A stretch of DNA of 6,478 nucleotides from an uncultured bacterium (GTDB lineage Bacteria > Pseudomonadota > Alphaproteobacteria > Rhodospirillales > Rhodospirillaceae). Position numbers and translations under genes: made by a program. Positions within the stretch are counted from its first letter, which is position 1. Every line of letters starts with the position of its first letter. The notes beneath the pieces are model-generated. The model searched no databases and was not told the origin of the DNA. It saw nothing but the letters and a program-made list of their open reading frames with translations. The stretch is from contig CAITZE010000285.1 of the NCBI GenBank assembly GCA_903896775.1, forward strand, positions 1-6,478, written 5' to 3'. Shown here in pieces: positions 1 to 6,225 of the stretch.

Positions 1-220
1 CATCGGCACGTGCGGCCATGACAGCCGCATCGTCGAACCATGTCACGCTGCCGAGGTCGACGCCGCGGTCTTTCTTACGGTCGCGCGCCGTTACGGCCGT
101 AACAACAATCGGCCGGCCGCACCGCGCGGCAATCGCAACACCATTGGCTTGCAGCAATTTGATAGTGCCGGCCCCAACTGTGCCCAGCCCTGCGATGGCG
201 ATTTTGAGAGGCGCGTTCAC
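1..220 (-). CDS. hom: Homoserine dehydrogenase, N-terminal part (runs off the left edge)
   Basis: The first 73 codons of homoserine dehydrogenase, the NAD(P)H enzyme that reduces aspartate semialdehyde to homoserine in threonine and methionine synthesis (cytoplasmic). Read on the minus strand from a GTG, the protein begins VNAPLKIAIAGLGTVGAG. The glycine pattern G11-L-G13-T-V-G16 followed by Gly18 is the Rossmann nucleotide-binding loop, sitting where it belongs in Hom proteins. The segment continues with the usual basic TARDRKKDRG stretch and a V-T-W-F-D-D segment before the edge cuts it. No ATG lies just upstream in frame and no strong Shine-Dalgarno is seen, only a weak GTGAG about 8-9 nt ahead, so the GTG is chosen from the N-terminal fit. 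The gene begins 10 bp after the aminotransferase stop, which implies co-transcription and perhaps translational coupling. The catalytic and ACT domains lie outside the window. Confidence 0.93.
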   Translation of the reverse strand, partial: MNAPLKIAIAGLGTVGAGTIKLLQANGVAIAARCGRPIVVTAVTARDRKKDRGVDLGSVTWFDDAAVMAARAD

Positions 221-230
221 AGTATTGAAC

Positions 231-1454
231 TCACGATCCAGTTGCCCGCCGCTTTTCAGCGGCCTCAATAGCTGCGCCGGCATTACCCATGAAGGTCTTG
301 ATGCTGCGTACGGCCTGACGGATGCGATGTTTGTTCTCGACCATCGCGATACGAACGTAACCCTCACCGTTTTCGCCAAAGCCCGTACCCGGCGCCACGG
401 CGACGCCGGCTTCGGTCAGCAGCAGCTTCGAGAACTCCAGCGCGCCCAAATGACGGAACTGTTCTGGGATCGGCGCCCAGGCAAACATCGAAGCTTGCGG
501 TACGGGAATATGCCACTGCGCTTGCGCGAGGCCTTCGACCAGTACGTCGCGGCGTTCTTTATAAATCTGGCGCGTCTCGGCGATGCACTCTTGCGGGCCA
601 TTCAGCGCCGCCGCAGCCGCGACTTGAATTGGCGTATAAGCGCCGTAATCCAAGTAGGACTTAATGCGGATCAATGCATTCATCAAAATAGGATTTCCGG
701 CCGCGAAACCCACGCGCCAGCCCGGCATGCTGTAGGTCTTGCTCATGGAGGTAAACTCAATAGCGATATCCTTCGCCCCCTTTACTTGCAGCACGGAAGG
801 TGGCGGCTCGATATCGAAATAGATCTCTGCATAAGCCAGATCGGACAAAATCCAGATTTCATGATGGCGGCAGAAATCCACCACCTGCTCATAAAATTCC
901 AGGCTCGCAACCATTGCCGTCGGGTTGGACGGATAGTTGAGGATTAACGCAACCGGCTTGGGCGTGGTGTACAGCACCGCCCGCTCCAGAGCTGCGAGGA
1001 ATTCGGCATTGGGTTCGAACGGCAGATAGCGCACCGAGCCATCGGCGATAATGAAACCAAACGGATGAATCGGATAAGCCGGATTGGGCGACAAGATGAT
1101 GTCGCCAGGATTGGTGATCGCCGACGCCAGGTTCGCAAGGCCTTCCTTGGAACCCAAGGTAACGCAGACTTCCTTGTTCATATCCAAGCTAACGCCGAAG
1201 CGGCGCTCGTAATAATTCACGAAGGCTTTGCGCAGACCTTTGATGCCTTGCGACGAAGAATAGCGGTGTGCCTTCGGGTCTTGAGCGACTTCACACAGCT
1301 TGTCCACGATGTGCTGCGGCGTCGGCATGTCGGGATTGCCCATGCCAAGGTCGATGATGTCCATGCCGGCGGCGCGTGCTTTTGCCTTCATCGCGTTGAC
1401 TTCGGCGAAGACATAAGACGGCAGGCGCTTAATGCGGTGAAACTCGGTATGCAT
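231..1454 (-). CDS. alaC: Class I/II PLP-dependent aminotransferase (AlaC/YfdZ type, often labelled LL-diaminopimelate aminotransferase)
   Basis: A fold-type I, PLP-dependent transaminase of 407 aa, cytoplasmic. Visible motifs in order: the N-terminal FHRIKRLPSYVFAEVN typical of this group, LGMGNPD at 36-42, GSKEG at 101-105 (phosphate contact), NYPSNPT at 173-179 with Asn177, Asp205 and Tyr208 (cofactor pyridine and O3'), SMSK with the Schiff-base Lys239, and Arg368 in Y-V-R-I-A (substrate carboxylate). All key residues are present. Family members are either glutamate-pyruvate transaminases like E. coli AlaC or are annotated as DAP aminotransferases; sequence alone does not settle the substrate. 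Two in-frame ATGs lie upstream (1526 and 1505), but the ATG at 1454 has an AAGG seven bases ahead and gives the family's usual N-terminus. hom follows after 10 bp, so the pair probably serves aspartate-family or alanine metabolism together. Confidence 0.93.
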   Translation of the reverse strand: MHTEFHRIKRLPSYVFAEVNAMKAKARAAGMDIIDLGMGNPDMPTPQHIVDKLCEVAQDPKAHRYSSSQGIKGLRKAFVNYYERRFGVSLDMNKEVCVTLGSKEGLANLASAITNPGDIILSPNPAYPIHPFGFIIADGSVRYLPFEPNAEFLAALERAVLYTTPKPVALILNYPSNPTAMVASLEFYEQVVDFCRHHEIWILSDLAYAEIYFDIEPPPSVLQVKGAKDIAIEFTSMSKTYSMPGWRVGFAAGNPILMNALIRIKSYLDYGAYTPIQVAAAAALNGPQECIAETRQIYKERRDVLVEGLAQAQWHIPVPQASMFAWAPIPEQFRHLGALEFSKLLLTEAGVAVAPGTGFGENGEGYVRIAMVENKHRIRQAVRSIKTFMGNAGAAIEAAEKRRATGS

Positions 1455-1461
1455 GGCTAGA

Positions 1462-1465
1462 CCTT
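1462..1465 (-). promoter_or_regulatory. Shine-Dalgarno that decides the aminotransferase start
   Basis: On the minus strand AAGG is followed by seven bases and then ATG at 1454. The upstream in-frame ATG at 1505 has no comparable site, and the one at 1526 has GGAG only one base away, which is too close. This favours 1454 and a 407-aa protein. Confidence 0.6.
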
Positions 1466-1502
1466 GATATCTGACGACTTGGATGCTGAACGTATCTTCA
1501 AC

Positions 1503-1522
1503 CATTGCCCATTTTGGCAATG
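1503..1522. repeat. Perfect inverted repeat in the aminotransferase leader
   Basis: CATTGCC, a six-base spacer, then GGCAATG: a perfect 7-bp inverted repeat lying 49-68 bases upstream of the aminotransferase start. In RNA it would form a short hairpin with no following U-run, so it is not a normal terminator. It could be an operator half-site pair or a leader hairpin. It lies within the 128-bp gap between the lipoprotein stop and the aminotransferase start. The function is inferred only from its position. Confidence 0.45.
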
Positions 1523-1582
1523 CCATTCTCCAGCCTGAATGTGACGAAGATATGAAGCCGGAGACTTTTTAGACGGAAATCC

Positions 1583-2506
1583 TTATTTCCCGCCGCTGCT
1601 CAGGAAAACCTCTGTCGGCCCGCTGATCATGTCGGATCCGACGAAAAGATTGCTCTTGGCGACGCCGAGACGCATCAACTCATTGGCCGCCAAGATAGCT
1701 CGGTCGATACCGCCTGTGCCGTGACCGACCACCCGGATGACGCCCTTGCCGCGGGTGTCGATTTGCTCGCGGGCGGTGGTGTTAAGGACCTTGCGGTCGC
1801 CGGGCGTAAGACCGCCGCCGGTCATGGTCAAGGTGCCCAAAAGATTGGATCGGCCGTAGCTGGCCTGGGCGAAGTCCGAAAGCGGGCGGAACCCAGTCTG
1901 ATTGGGAGCGACTGTGCCATCAGCAGCGGAGGCTATATCGCCGCGGCGCGGCGCCGTGCCTGGCGCACGCGGGCCGATATCCGACACCACAGGCTCAGTT
2001 GTTGGAATTGCCGTTGCCGAGGCGTCAGCCTCGGGCGGGCGGGCGGGCGCGGGCGTATCGATGCGCGCCACGAGATCGGTAGCTCCGGTCACAGGTGTAT
2101 CCACCAGGGGCCGCACGGCCACCGGCTGGGTGCGACCCGTCTGGTCGGTGTAACGGGCGTTGGTACGGTCGGCGATCAGACCTTCAATGACCTTCTCGCG
2201 TTCGTCTTTGGTCGACAGCGGTTTCGGGACAGTCGTCGGAACGGTGTTGAGGTCGGGCGAGCTTTTTGGAACGTCGGTGGGCGACGCAAACTTGGGCCCA
2301 GCGCTCCCCAACACCAATCCACCGGAGCTTTCGGCCGATGCCGTTTGCGATGAACCGGTCGCGGGATTGGCGGCTTCTTTTTTGCCGTGGGAGCAAGCGC
2401 TCAATGCAAGAGTCGCCGCGGCCGCAGCAGTCCACACCAGGGCGTTAAATCCCAAATTCCGGCCGGGGTTCTCTGCAGCGTTCCTGCGACTCACGATTAT
2501 CACCAT
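1583..2506 (-). CDS. Predicted outer-membrane lipoprotein with a degenerate OmpA-like C-terminus
   Basis: A 307-aa protein of unknown function. A basic N-region is followed by a hydrophobic stretch (about 21-37) and the lipobox L-S-A-C, with Cys38 as the likely lipidated residue. Ser39 at position +2 suggests export to the outer membrane rather than inner-membrane retention. Residues 45-95 are Ser/Pro/Thr-rich and disordered-looking. A conserved-looking element follows (S-P-D-L-N-x-V-P near 83-90, then GLIADRTNARYT at 109-120), and then a long Pro/Ala/Asp-rich linker (about 125-205). Residues 223-307 resemble a short OmpA-like fold (I-R-V-V-G-H near 257-262, L-x-x-L-G-V near 277-282, and a final T-E-V-F-L), but the loop that usually carries the peptidoglycan-binding Asp and Arg is missing. 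ATG at 2506 has only a weak GAAAGA ahead; the GTG at 2503 and another at 2494 are alternative starts. It is divergent from phaC and upstream of the aminotransferase. Confidence 0.8.
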   Translation of the reverse strand: MVIIVSRRNAAENPGRNLGFNALVWTAAAAATLALSACSHGKKEAANPATGSSQTASAESSGGLVLGSAGPKFASPTDVPKSSPDLNTVPTTVPKPLSTKDEREKVIEGLIADRTNARYTDQTGRTQPVAVRPLVDTPVTGATDLVARIDTPAPARPPEADASATAIPTTEPVVSDIGPRAPGTAPRRGDIASAADGTVAPNQTGFRPLSDFAQASYGRSNLLGTLTMTGGGLTPGDRKVLNTTAREQIDTRGKGVIRVVGHGTGGIDRAILAANELMRLGVAKSNLFVGSDMISGPTEVFLSSGGK

Positions 2507-2759
2507 TCTTTCAGTCGGTTATTTACTTATATTCAGGTATCAGATTCAGTTTATCAGAAGCAGCGAGATAGCTCTAGCCCGCCGGGCAGCCATGCCGGGA
2601 ATATGATAGACATGACCTAGCGTTGCGCCTAATCCATACTCTGAGTGCCACTGCAAAAAAATCAAAAAAATAGGGCTCGGAGGCCTATTGTCCGCGCTTT
2701 CTTACATCCCATCATTCTGACCACCCCCTTCTGCCCCTTTACGGTAGGCGAACATCATT
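2507..2759. other. Divergent intergenic region (lipoprotein <- -> phaC)
   Basis: This 253-bp AT-richer gap must hold the start regions for two divergently transcribed genes. No clear sigma-70 -35/-10 pair with good spacing could be assigned for either direction. A TATAAG-like hexamer on the minus strand (2526-2531) lacks a matching -35. Visible structure includes a TGC-N4-GCA dyad, two A7 tracts and a small ATAGG/CCTAT inverted repeat (2646-2688). No convincing small gene is present. Confidence 0.6.
2646..2688. promoter_or_regulatory. Candidate regulatory cluster: TGC-N4-GCA dyad, two A7 tracts, small inverted repeat
   Basis: TGC-CACT-GCA (2646-2655) runs into A7 (2655-2661), then TC, then A7 (2664-2670), and then ATAGG...CCTAT (2670-2688, 5-bp arms). 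The A-tracts begin 9 bp apart, close to one helical turn, so they may bend DNA or act as an UP-like element. TGC/GCA dyads resemble the TGC-rich sites bound by PhaR repressors of PHA genes in alphaproteobacteria, but the match is partial (CTGC-N3/4-GCAG would be a better one). The assignment is inference. Confidence 0.3.
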
Positions 2760-4610
2760 ATGGCTGATCAGGCTTCGGCATCGTCCAAGACCCAGAGTAC
2801 GGCCCCTGGCACTCCCGCTCCTGAGACCGGAACGCCGGAAGAATGGACGGCCATGATGGCCGGAATCGCCGAACGCTCCCAGCGGCTGATCGCCGACTTT
2901 ATGACCCGCAATGCCTCGAACCCGGCCCAGGCCACGCCCCTCGGTATGGCCGACAGCATGAACGTGGGGGCGGCCTTTCTGGAACTAACCAGCAAGATGC
3001 TGGAGCATCCCGACAAGCTGATAGATGCCCAGCTATCCTTATGGAAAGGATACATGGAGCTTTGGCACTCGGCGGCCTTAAAAGCCTTCAATGGAACCGA
3101 CGCGCCAGTGATCCAGGTCGACCCATCGGACCGCCGCTTTAAGGACAAGGACTGGCAGGAAAACCAGGTCTTCGACTTCATCAAGCAGTCCTACTTGCTG
3201 ACCTCGCGCTGGATGCAATCGACTGTCCATGATGTCGAGGGGCTCGATGACCACACGCAGCATAAGGTCGATTTTTTCACCAAGCAGTTCATCGACGCCG
3301 TCGCTCCCACTAACTTTGCCATCACCAACCCGGAAGTCTTGCGCGCCGTCGTCGAGACCAAAGGCGAGAATCTGGTCAAAGGCCTCGAGCATCTTTTAGC
3401 AGACCTGGAAAAAGGCAAAGGACGCCTGCGCGTCTCCATGACCGATGAGTCCGCTTTTACCGTCGGCGTGAATGTGGCCGCGACGCCGGGCAAGGTCGTG
3501 TTCCAAAACCGCATGTTCCAGCTGATCCAGTACACGCCGACAACCGATGAGGTGAAAGAAGCCCCCATCGTCATCATGCCGCCTTGGATCAATAAGTTTT
3601 ACATCCTCGATTTGCGCGAGCGTAACTCGCTCGTGAAATGGCTGACGGATCAGGGCTACACGACCTTCATGGTGTCGTGGGTCAACCCCGATGCCTCCAT
3701 GGCTGAGGTTAAGTTCGAGGACTATATGCTCGAAGGCGCCATCGCCGCCAAGGACGCGGCGCTTGCCATCACCGGCGCTGAAAAGACTCACATGGTCGGA
3801 TACTGCATTGGCGGCACTTTGCTGTCCGCGACCCTCGCCTACCTCAAAACCAAAGGCGACGACAGTGTCGCGACCGCCACCTACTTCGTCGCGTTGACCG
3901 ACTTTAAGGACGCCGGTGACATCGGCGTATTCATCGACGAAGAGCAGATCGCGGGCCTGGAAAAACGCATGGACGATGCCGGCGGCTTCCTGGACGCCGC
4001 CGACATGGCGACAACCTTCAATCTGCTGCGCTCAAACGACCTCATTTGGTCCTTTGTGATCAGCAATTACCTCCTGGGCAAGGAGCCTTTCCCCTTCGAC
4101 TTGCTCTATTGGAATTCTGATTCCACGCGCATGCCGAAGGCAATGCACAGCTTCTATCTGCGCAGCATGTATCTCGAGAACAAGCTCGCCAAACCGGGCG
4201 GCATCTCGCTCGGCGGCGTGCCCATCGACCTGCGCACTGTGAAGGTTCCGAGCTACATGATCAGTTGCCGCGAAGATCACATTGCACCCTGGGCCTCAAC
4301 TTACGAAGGCACCAAACTCTTTAGCGGCCCCGTCCGCTTTGTTTTGGCAGGGTCAGGTCACATTGCCGGCGTCGTCAATCCGCCGTCAGCGAATAAATAC
4401 AACTTCTGGACCAACGAGAAGAAAGCCAAAACCGCGGACGAGTGGATGAAGAATGCGATCAATCATCCCGGCTCGTGGTGGACCGACTGGGATGCTTGGC
4501 TCACGCCGCAATCGGGCAAAATGGTGCCGGCGCGCAAACCCGGCTCCAACAAGAAGTTCAAAGTCATCGAAGATGCGCCGGGGAGTTACGTGAAGGCGCG
4601 CGCGGTTTAG
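2760..4610 (+). CDS. phaC: Class I polyhydroxyalkanoate synthase
   Basis: Polymerises (R)-3-hydroxyacyl-CoA, usually 3-hydroxybutyryl-CoA, into PHA with release of CoA, at the surface of storage granules. At 616 aa it fits class I synthases, slightly long because of a low-complexity Ala/Ser/Thr/Pro N-terminus (1-28). The N-terminal PhaC domain (about 125-300) leads into the alpha/beta-hydrolase core. The lipase-like box G-Y-C-I-G-G (347-352) carries the nucleophile Cys349. Asp506 in R-E-D-H-I-A-P and His534 in G-S-G-H-I-A-G complete the triad. Class I hallmarks are also present: LLYWNSDSTRMP (448-459), F-Y-L-R-S-M-Y-L-E-N (465-474) and the C-terminal G-S-W-W-x-D-W (571-577). No partner subunit (PhaE or PhaR of class III/IV) is needed or seen. 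Only a weak AGG lies about 11 bases before the ATG. The stop overlaps the convergent hexapeptide gene by 4 bp. Confidence 0.97.
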   Translation: MADQASASSKTQSTAPGTPAPETGTPEEWTAMMAGIAERSQRLIADFMTRNASNPAQATPLGMADSMNVGAAFLELTSKMLEHPDKLIDAQLSLWKGYMELWHSAALKAFNGTDAPVIQVDPSDRRFKDKDWQENQVFDFIKQSYLLTSRWMQSTVHDVEGLDDHTQHKVDFFTKQFIDAVAPTNFAITNPEVLRAVVETKGENLVKGLEHLLADLEKGKGRLRVSMTDESAFTVGVNVAATPGKVVFQNRMFQLIQYTPTTDEVKEAPIVIMPPWINKFYILDLRERNSLVKWLTDQGYTTFMVSWVNPDASMAEVKFEDYMLEGAIAAKDAALAITGAEKTHMVGYCIGGTLLSATLAYLKTKGDDSVATATYFVALTDFKDAGDIGVFIDEEQIAGLEKRMDDAGGFLDAADMATTFNLLRSNDLIWSFVISNYLLGKEPFPFDLLYWNSDSTRMPKAMHSFYLRSMYLENKLAKPGGISLGGVPIDLRTVKVPSYMISCREDHIAPWASTYEGTKLFSGPVRFVLAGSGHIAGVVNPPSANKYNFWTNEKKAKTADEWMKNAINHPGSWWTDWDAWLTPQSGKMVPARKPGSNKKFKVIEDAPGSYVKARAV

Positions 4611-5146
4611 CCTAACTGCTCGCGATAAGCCTGGCCGTTAGCGACATAACGCTCCGGACCTTTGCGCATATCGGCGATATCTTCCTCCGACAGCTCCCGC
4701 ATGAATTTAGCGGGGCTTCCTGCCCAAAGCTGACCTTTGCGAATACGTTTTCCGGTCACCATCGCGCCAGCTGCGACCATGGCGTCGCCCTCTACCACAG
4801 TCCCATTAAGCAGACAGGCTTTCATGCCGACGAACGCGTGATTCTCCAGAATTGCGCCATGCACCATCACCATATGGCCGACGAGAACATCGTCACCGAT
4901 GATTGTCGGGTAGCCCTTACCGTCGTGATAAGGGCCATCACAGTGGACCACGGTGCCATCCTGAATATTACTGCGCGCACCAACACGTATGGAATTCACA
5001 TCGGCGCGCAGAACGCAACTGAACCAGATGCTGGCCTTGGAACCGATCTCGACATCGCCAATGATCACCGCATTGGGTGCGATGAACGCATCGGAAGCAA
5101 TGCGCGGCGTAACACCTTTCCAGGGAATAATCAGCGGACCGGACAT
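4607..5146 (-). CDS. Gamma-carbonic-anhydrase-family protein (left-handed beta-helix hexapeptide)
   Basis: A 179-aa protein of the gamma-class carbonic anhydrase / YrdA / PaaY family, expected to be a cytoplasmic trimer with a metal between subunits. Hexapeptide repeats fill about residues 20-135, followed by the usual C-terminal helix. The three predicted zinc ligands are present: His68 (V-V-H-C-D) and His91 plus His96 five residues apart (G-H-M-V-M-V-H-G). Arg47, Asp49 and Gln62 match the conserved Arg, Asp and Gln of Cam from Methanosarcina. The acidic proton-shuttle loop of Cam is absent and the Glu after the Arg-x-Asp is Val50, as in many bacterial relatives whose CO2-hydrating activity is uncertain. 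The ATG at 5146 is preferred over a GTG at 5152 because AGGAG is 8 bases upstream of the ATG. The gene starts 22 bp after argC, so it is probably co-transcribed with it. Confidence 0.93.
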   Translation of the reverse strand: MSGPLIIPWKGVTPRIASDAFIAPNAVIIGDVEIGSKASIWFSCVLRADVNSIRVGARSNIQDGTVVHCDGPYHDGKGYPTIIGDDVLVGHMVMVHGAILENHAFVGMKACLLNGTVVEGDAMVAAGAMVTGKRIRKGQLWAGSPAKFMRELSEEDIADMRKGPERYVANGQAYREQLG

Positions 5147-5154
5147 CGCCACGT

Positions 5155-5159
5155 CTCCT
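5155..5159 (-). promoter_or_regulatory. Shine-Dalgarno that decides the gamma-CA start
   Basis: Minus-strand AGGAG stands eight bases before ATG at 5146 but only two bases before the alternative GTG at 5152. This supports the shorter 179-aa form. Confidence 0.75.
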
Positions 5160-5168
5160 ATCGCAGGC

Positions 5169-6119
5169 TTATGAGAGTCCCGCCGCTTCTGGCAGGCCCA
5201 GCATGATATTCATGTTCTGCACCGCTTGTCCCGAGGCACCCTTGCCGAGATTGTCGAGCTGCGCCACGAGCCGCGCTTGCGTACCGTCGGACTTGCCGAA
5301 GACAAACAACCGCATGCGATTGCTGCCGTTGAGCTCTTCCGGCGGCAAAGTCTTGATCGCAGCACTTTTGTCTAAGGCCACGACTTCAACAAAAGCCTCG
5401 TTTTTATAAGCTTTGGCGAGGACGGCATGAAGATCGGTGGGCGCAAGTCCAGGCGACAGCAACGCCAAGTGCAGCGGCACTTCGACGATCATGCCTTGGG
5501 CATAACGCCCCACTGACGGCGACATCATCGGACGCACGCGCAGGCCCGAAAGCTTCTGAATCTCCGGCACATGCTTATGCTGTAAATCCAGGCCATAGGT
5601 GCGGTACGGAACTTTTGTGTAGGTCGGATCGCTCGCGTTCTCGAATTCGGTGATCATGGCTTTACCACCGCCGGAATAGCCGCTGATTCCATTAACGCTC
5701 ACGGGATAATCCGGACCCATCACACCGGCGGCGACGAGCGGATGCAACAGCGCGATAGCGCCGGTCGCCCAGCAGCCGGGGTTTGAGACGCGTGTCGCCT
5801 TCGCAATTGCCGCACGCGCATTGGATGTCATTTCCGGAAAACCATACGTCCAGCCTTCCGTGACACGATGCGCCGTCGAGGCATCGATCACCTTCACAGC
5901 CGGATTCGTGATAAGCGTTACGGCTTCTTTGGCCGCGTCATCGGGCAGACACAACACAACCACGTCACTGCCGTTGAGCAGCGCCGTGCGCGCGGCCGCA
6001 TCCTTGCGCTTCGCTGGATCGATCGAGACCAGCTCGATATCCTCGCGCTGCTCCAGCCGCTGGCGGATCTGCAGACCTGTGGTGCCGGCTTCGCCATCGA
6101 TAAAGACTTTGGGTTTCAT
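5169..6119 (-). CDS. argC: N-acetyl-gamma-glutamyl-phosphate reductase, type 2
   Basis: Catalyses the NADPH-dependent reduction of N-acetylglutamyl phosphate to N-acetylglutamate semialdehyde, the third step of arginine synthesis, in the cytoplasm. The 316-aa length and the N-terminus KVFIDGEAGTTGLQI point to the shorter type 2 family rather than the roughly 345-aa type 1. The nucleotide-binding loop is at 9-15. The catalytic Cys116 lies in S-N-P-G-C-W-A-T-G (112-120). G-Y-S-G-G-G-K (147-153) and H-K-H-V-P-E-I (181-187) follow, with His183 the probable general base. The C-terminal D-N-L-G-K-G-A-S-G-Q-A-V-Q-N-M-N block (289-304) is diagnostic for AGPRs. AAGGG lies 7 bases before the ATG. The rpsI-argC order is common in alphaproteobacteria. 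An intrinsic terminator lies only 27 nt upstream, so expression needs readthrough or a promoter embedded there. Confidence 0.96.
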   Translation of the reverse strand: MKPKVFIDGEAGTTGLQIRQRLEQREDIELVSIDPAKRKDAAARTALLNGSDVVVLCLPDDAAKEAVTLITNPAVKVIDASTAHRVTEGWTYGFPEMTSNARAAIAKATRVSNPGCWATGAIALLHPLVAAGVMGPDYPVSVNGISGYSGGGKAMITEFENASDPTYTKVPYRTYGLDLQHKHVPEIQKLSGLRVRPMMSPSVGRYAQGMIVEVPLHLALLSPGLAPTDLHAVLAKAYKNEAFVEVVALDKSAAIKTLPPEELNGSNRMRLFVFGKSDGTQARLVAQLDNLGKGASGQAVQNMNIMLGLPEAAGLS

Positions 6120-6126
6120 AGCCCTG

Positions 6127-6131
6127 CCCTT
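6127..6131 (-). promoter_or_regulatory. argC Shine-Dalgarno
   Basis: Minus-strand AAGGG sits seven bases before the argC ATG. A second AGGG lies only two bases from the ATG and is less likely to be used. The site lies in the 27-nt segment that separates the rpsI terminator from argC. Confidence 0.6.
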
Positions 6132-6146
6132 GCGTATCCCTGTACC

Positions 6147-6187
6147 AAAAATAAAAAGAGCGCCGCGGTTTCCCGAAGCGCTCTTTT
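6147..6187 (-). terminator. Intrinsic terminator after rpsI
   Basis: The arms AAAAGAGCGC and GCGCTCTTTT (6178-6187 and 6154-6163 on the plus strand) are perfectly complementary. Inside them, after a small internal loop, CGG and CCG close a GAAA tetraloop. On the minus strand the hairpin runs straight into a T-rich tract (TTTTTATTTT). This is a textbook rho-independent terminator for rpsI transcription. In the opposite direction only four Ts, within the arm itself, follow the GC stem, so plus-strand termination would be weaker. Confidence 0.9.
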
Positions 6188-6197
6188 CGATCGCCGT

Positions 6198-6211
6198 AAG
6201 GCGCCCGCCTT
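6198..6211 (-). other. Small hairpin between the rpsI stop and the terminator
   Basis: AAGGC-GGGC-GCCTT on the minus strand gives a 5-bp stem with a 4-nt loop. It begins 14 bases after the rpsI stop and lies upstream of the main terminator. No U-run follows, so it is probably a 3'-end stabilising or accessory hairpin rather than a terminator. Confidence 0.4.
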
Positions 6212-6225
6212 TAATGCTTCGAATC

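Noticed and set aside
18..947. A 309-codon open frame on the plus strand across hom and the aminotransferase
   Set aside because: It lies antisense to two well-supported genes, has no recognisable domain, and its Arg/His-rich composition is typical of a GC-rich shadow frame.
1455..1526. A 24-residue N-terminal extension of the aminotransferase from ATG 1526
   Set aside because: The family N-terminus begins at the residues encoded from 1454, where a well-spaced AAGG is found. The extension overlaps an inverted repeat and its only nearby GGAG is too close to the ATG.
2577..2599. GCCCG-C-CGGGC palindrome and a repeated GCCGGG
   Set aside because: The palindrome has a one-base centre and the repeat is only 6 bp. 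Both are expected by chance in GC-rich DNA.
2160..2620. Several plus-strand frames (60-148 codons) running from the lipoprotein gene into the intergenic region
   Set aside because: They are mutually overlapping, mostly antisense to the lipoprotein, lack a credible ribosome binding site and show no domain.
2688..2716. TTGTCC, 17 bp, ATCATT as a sigma-70 promoter for phaC
   Set aside because: The spacing is right but the -10 element is a poor match, so it is not better than chance in this region.
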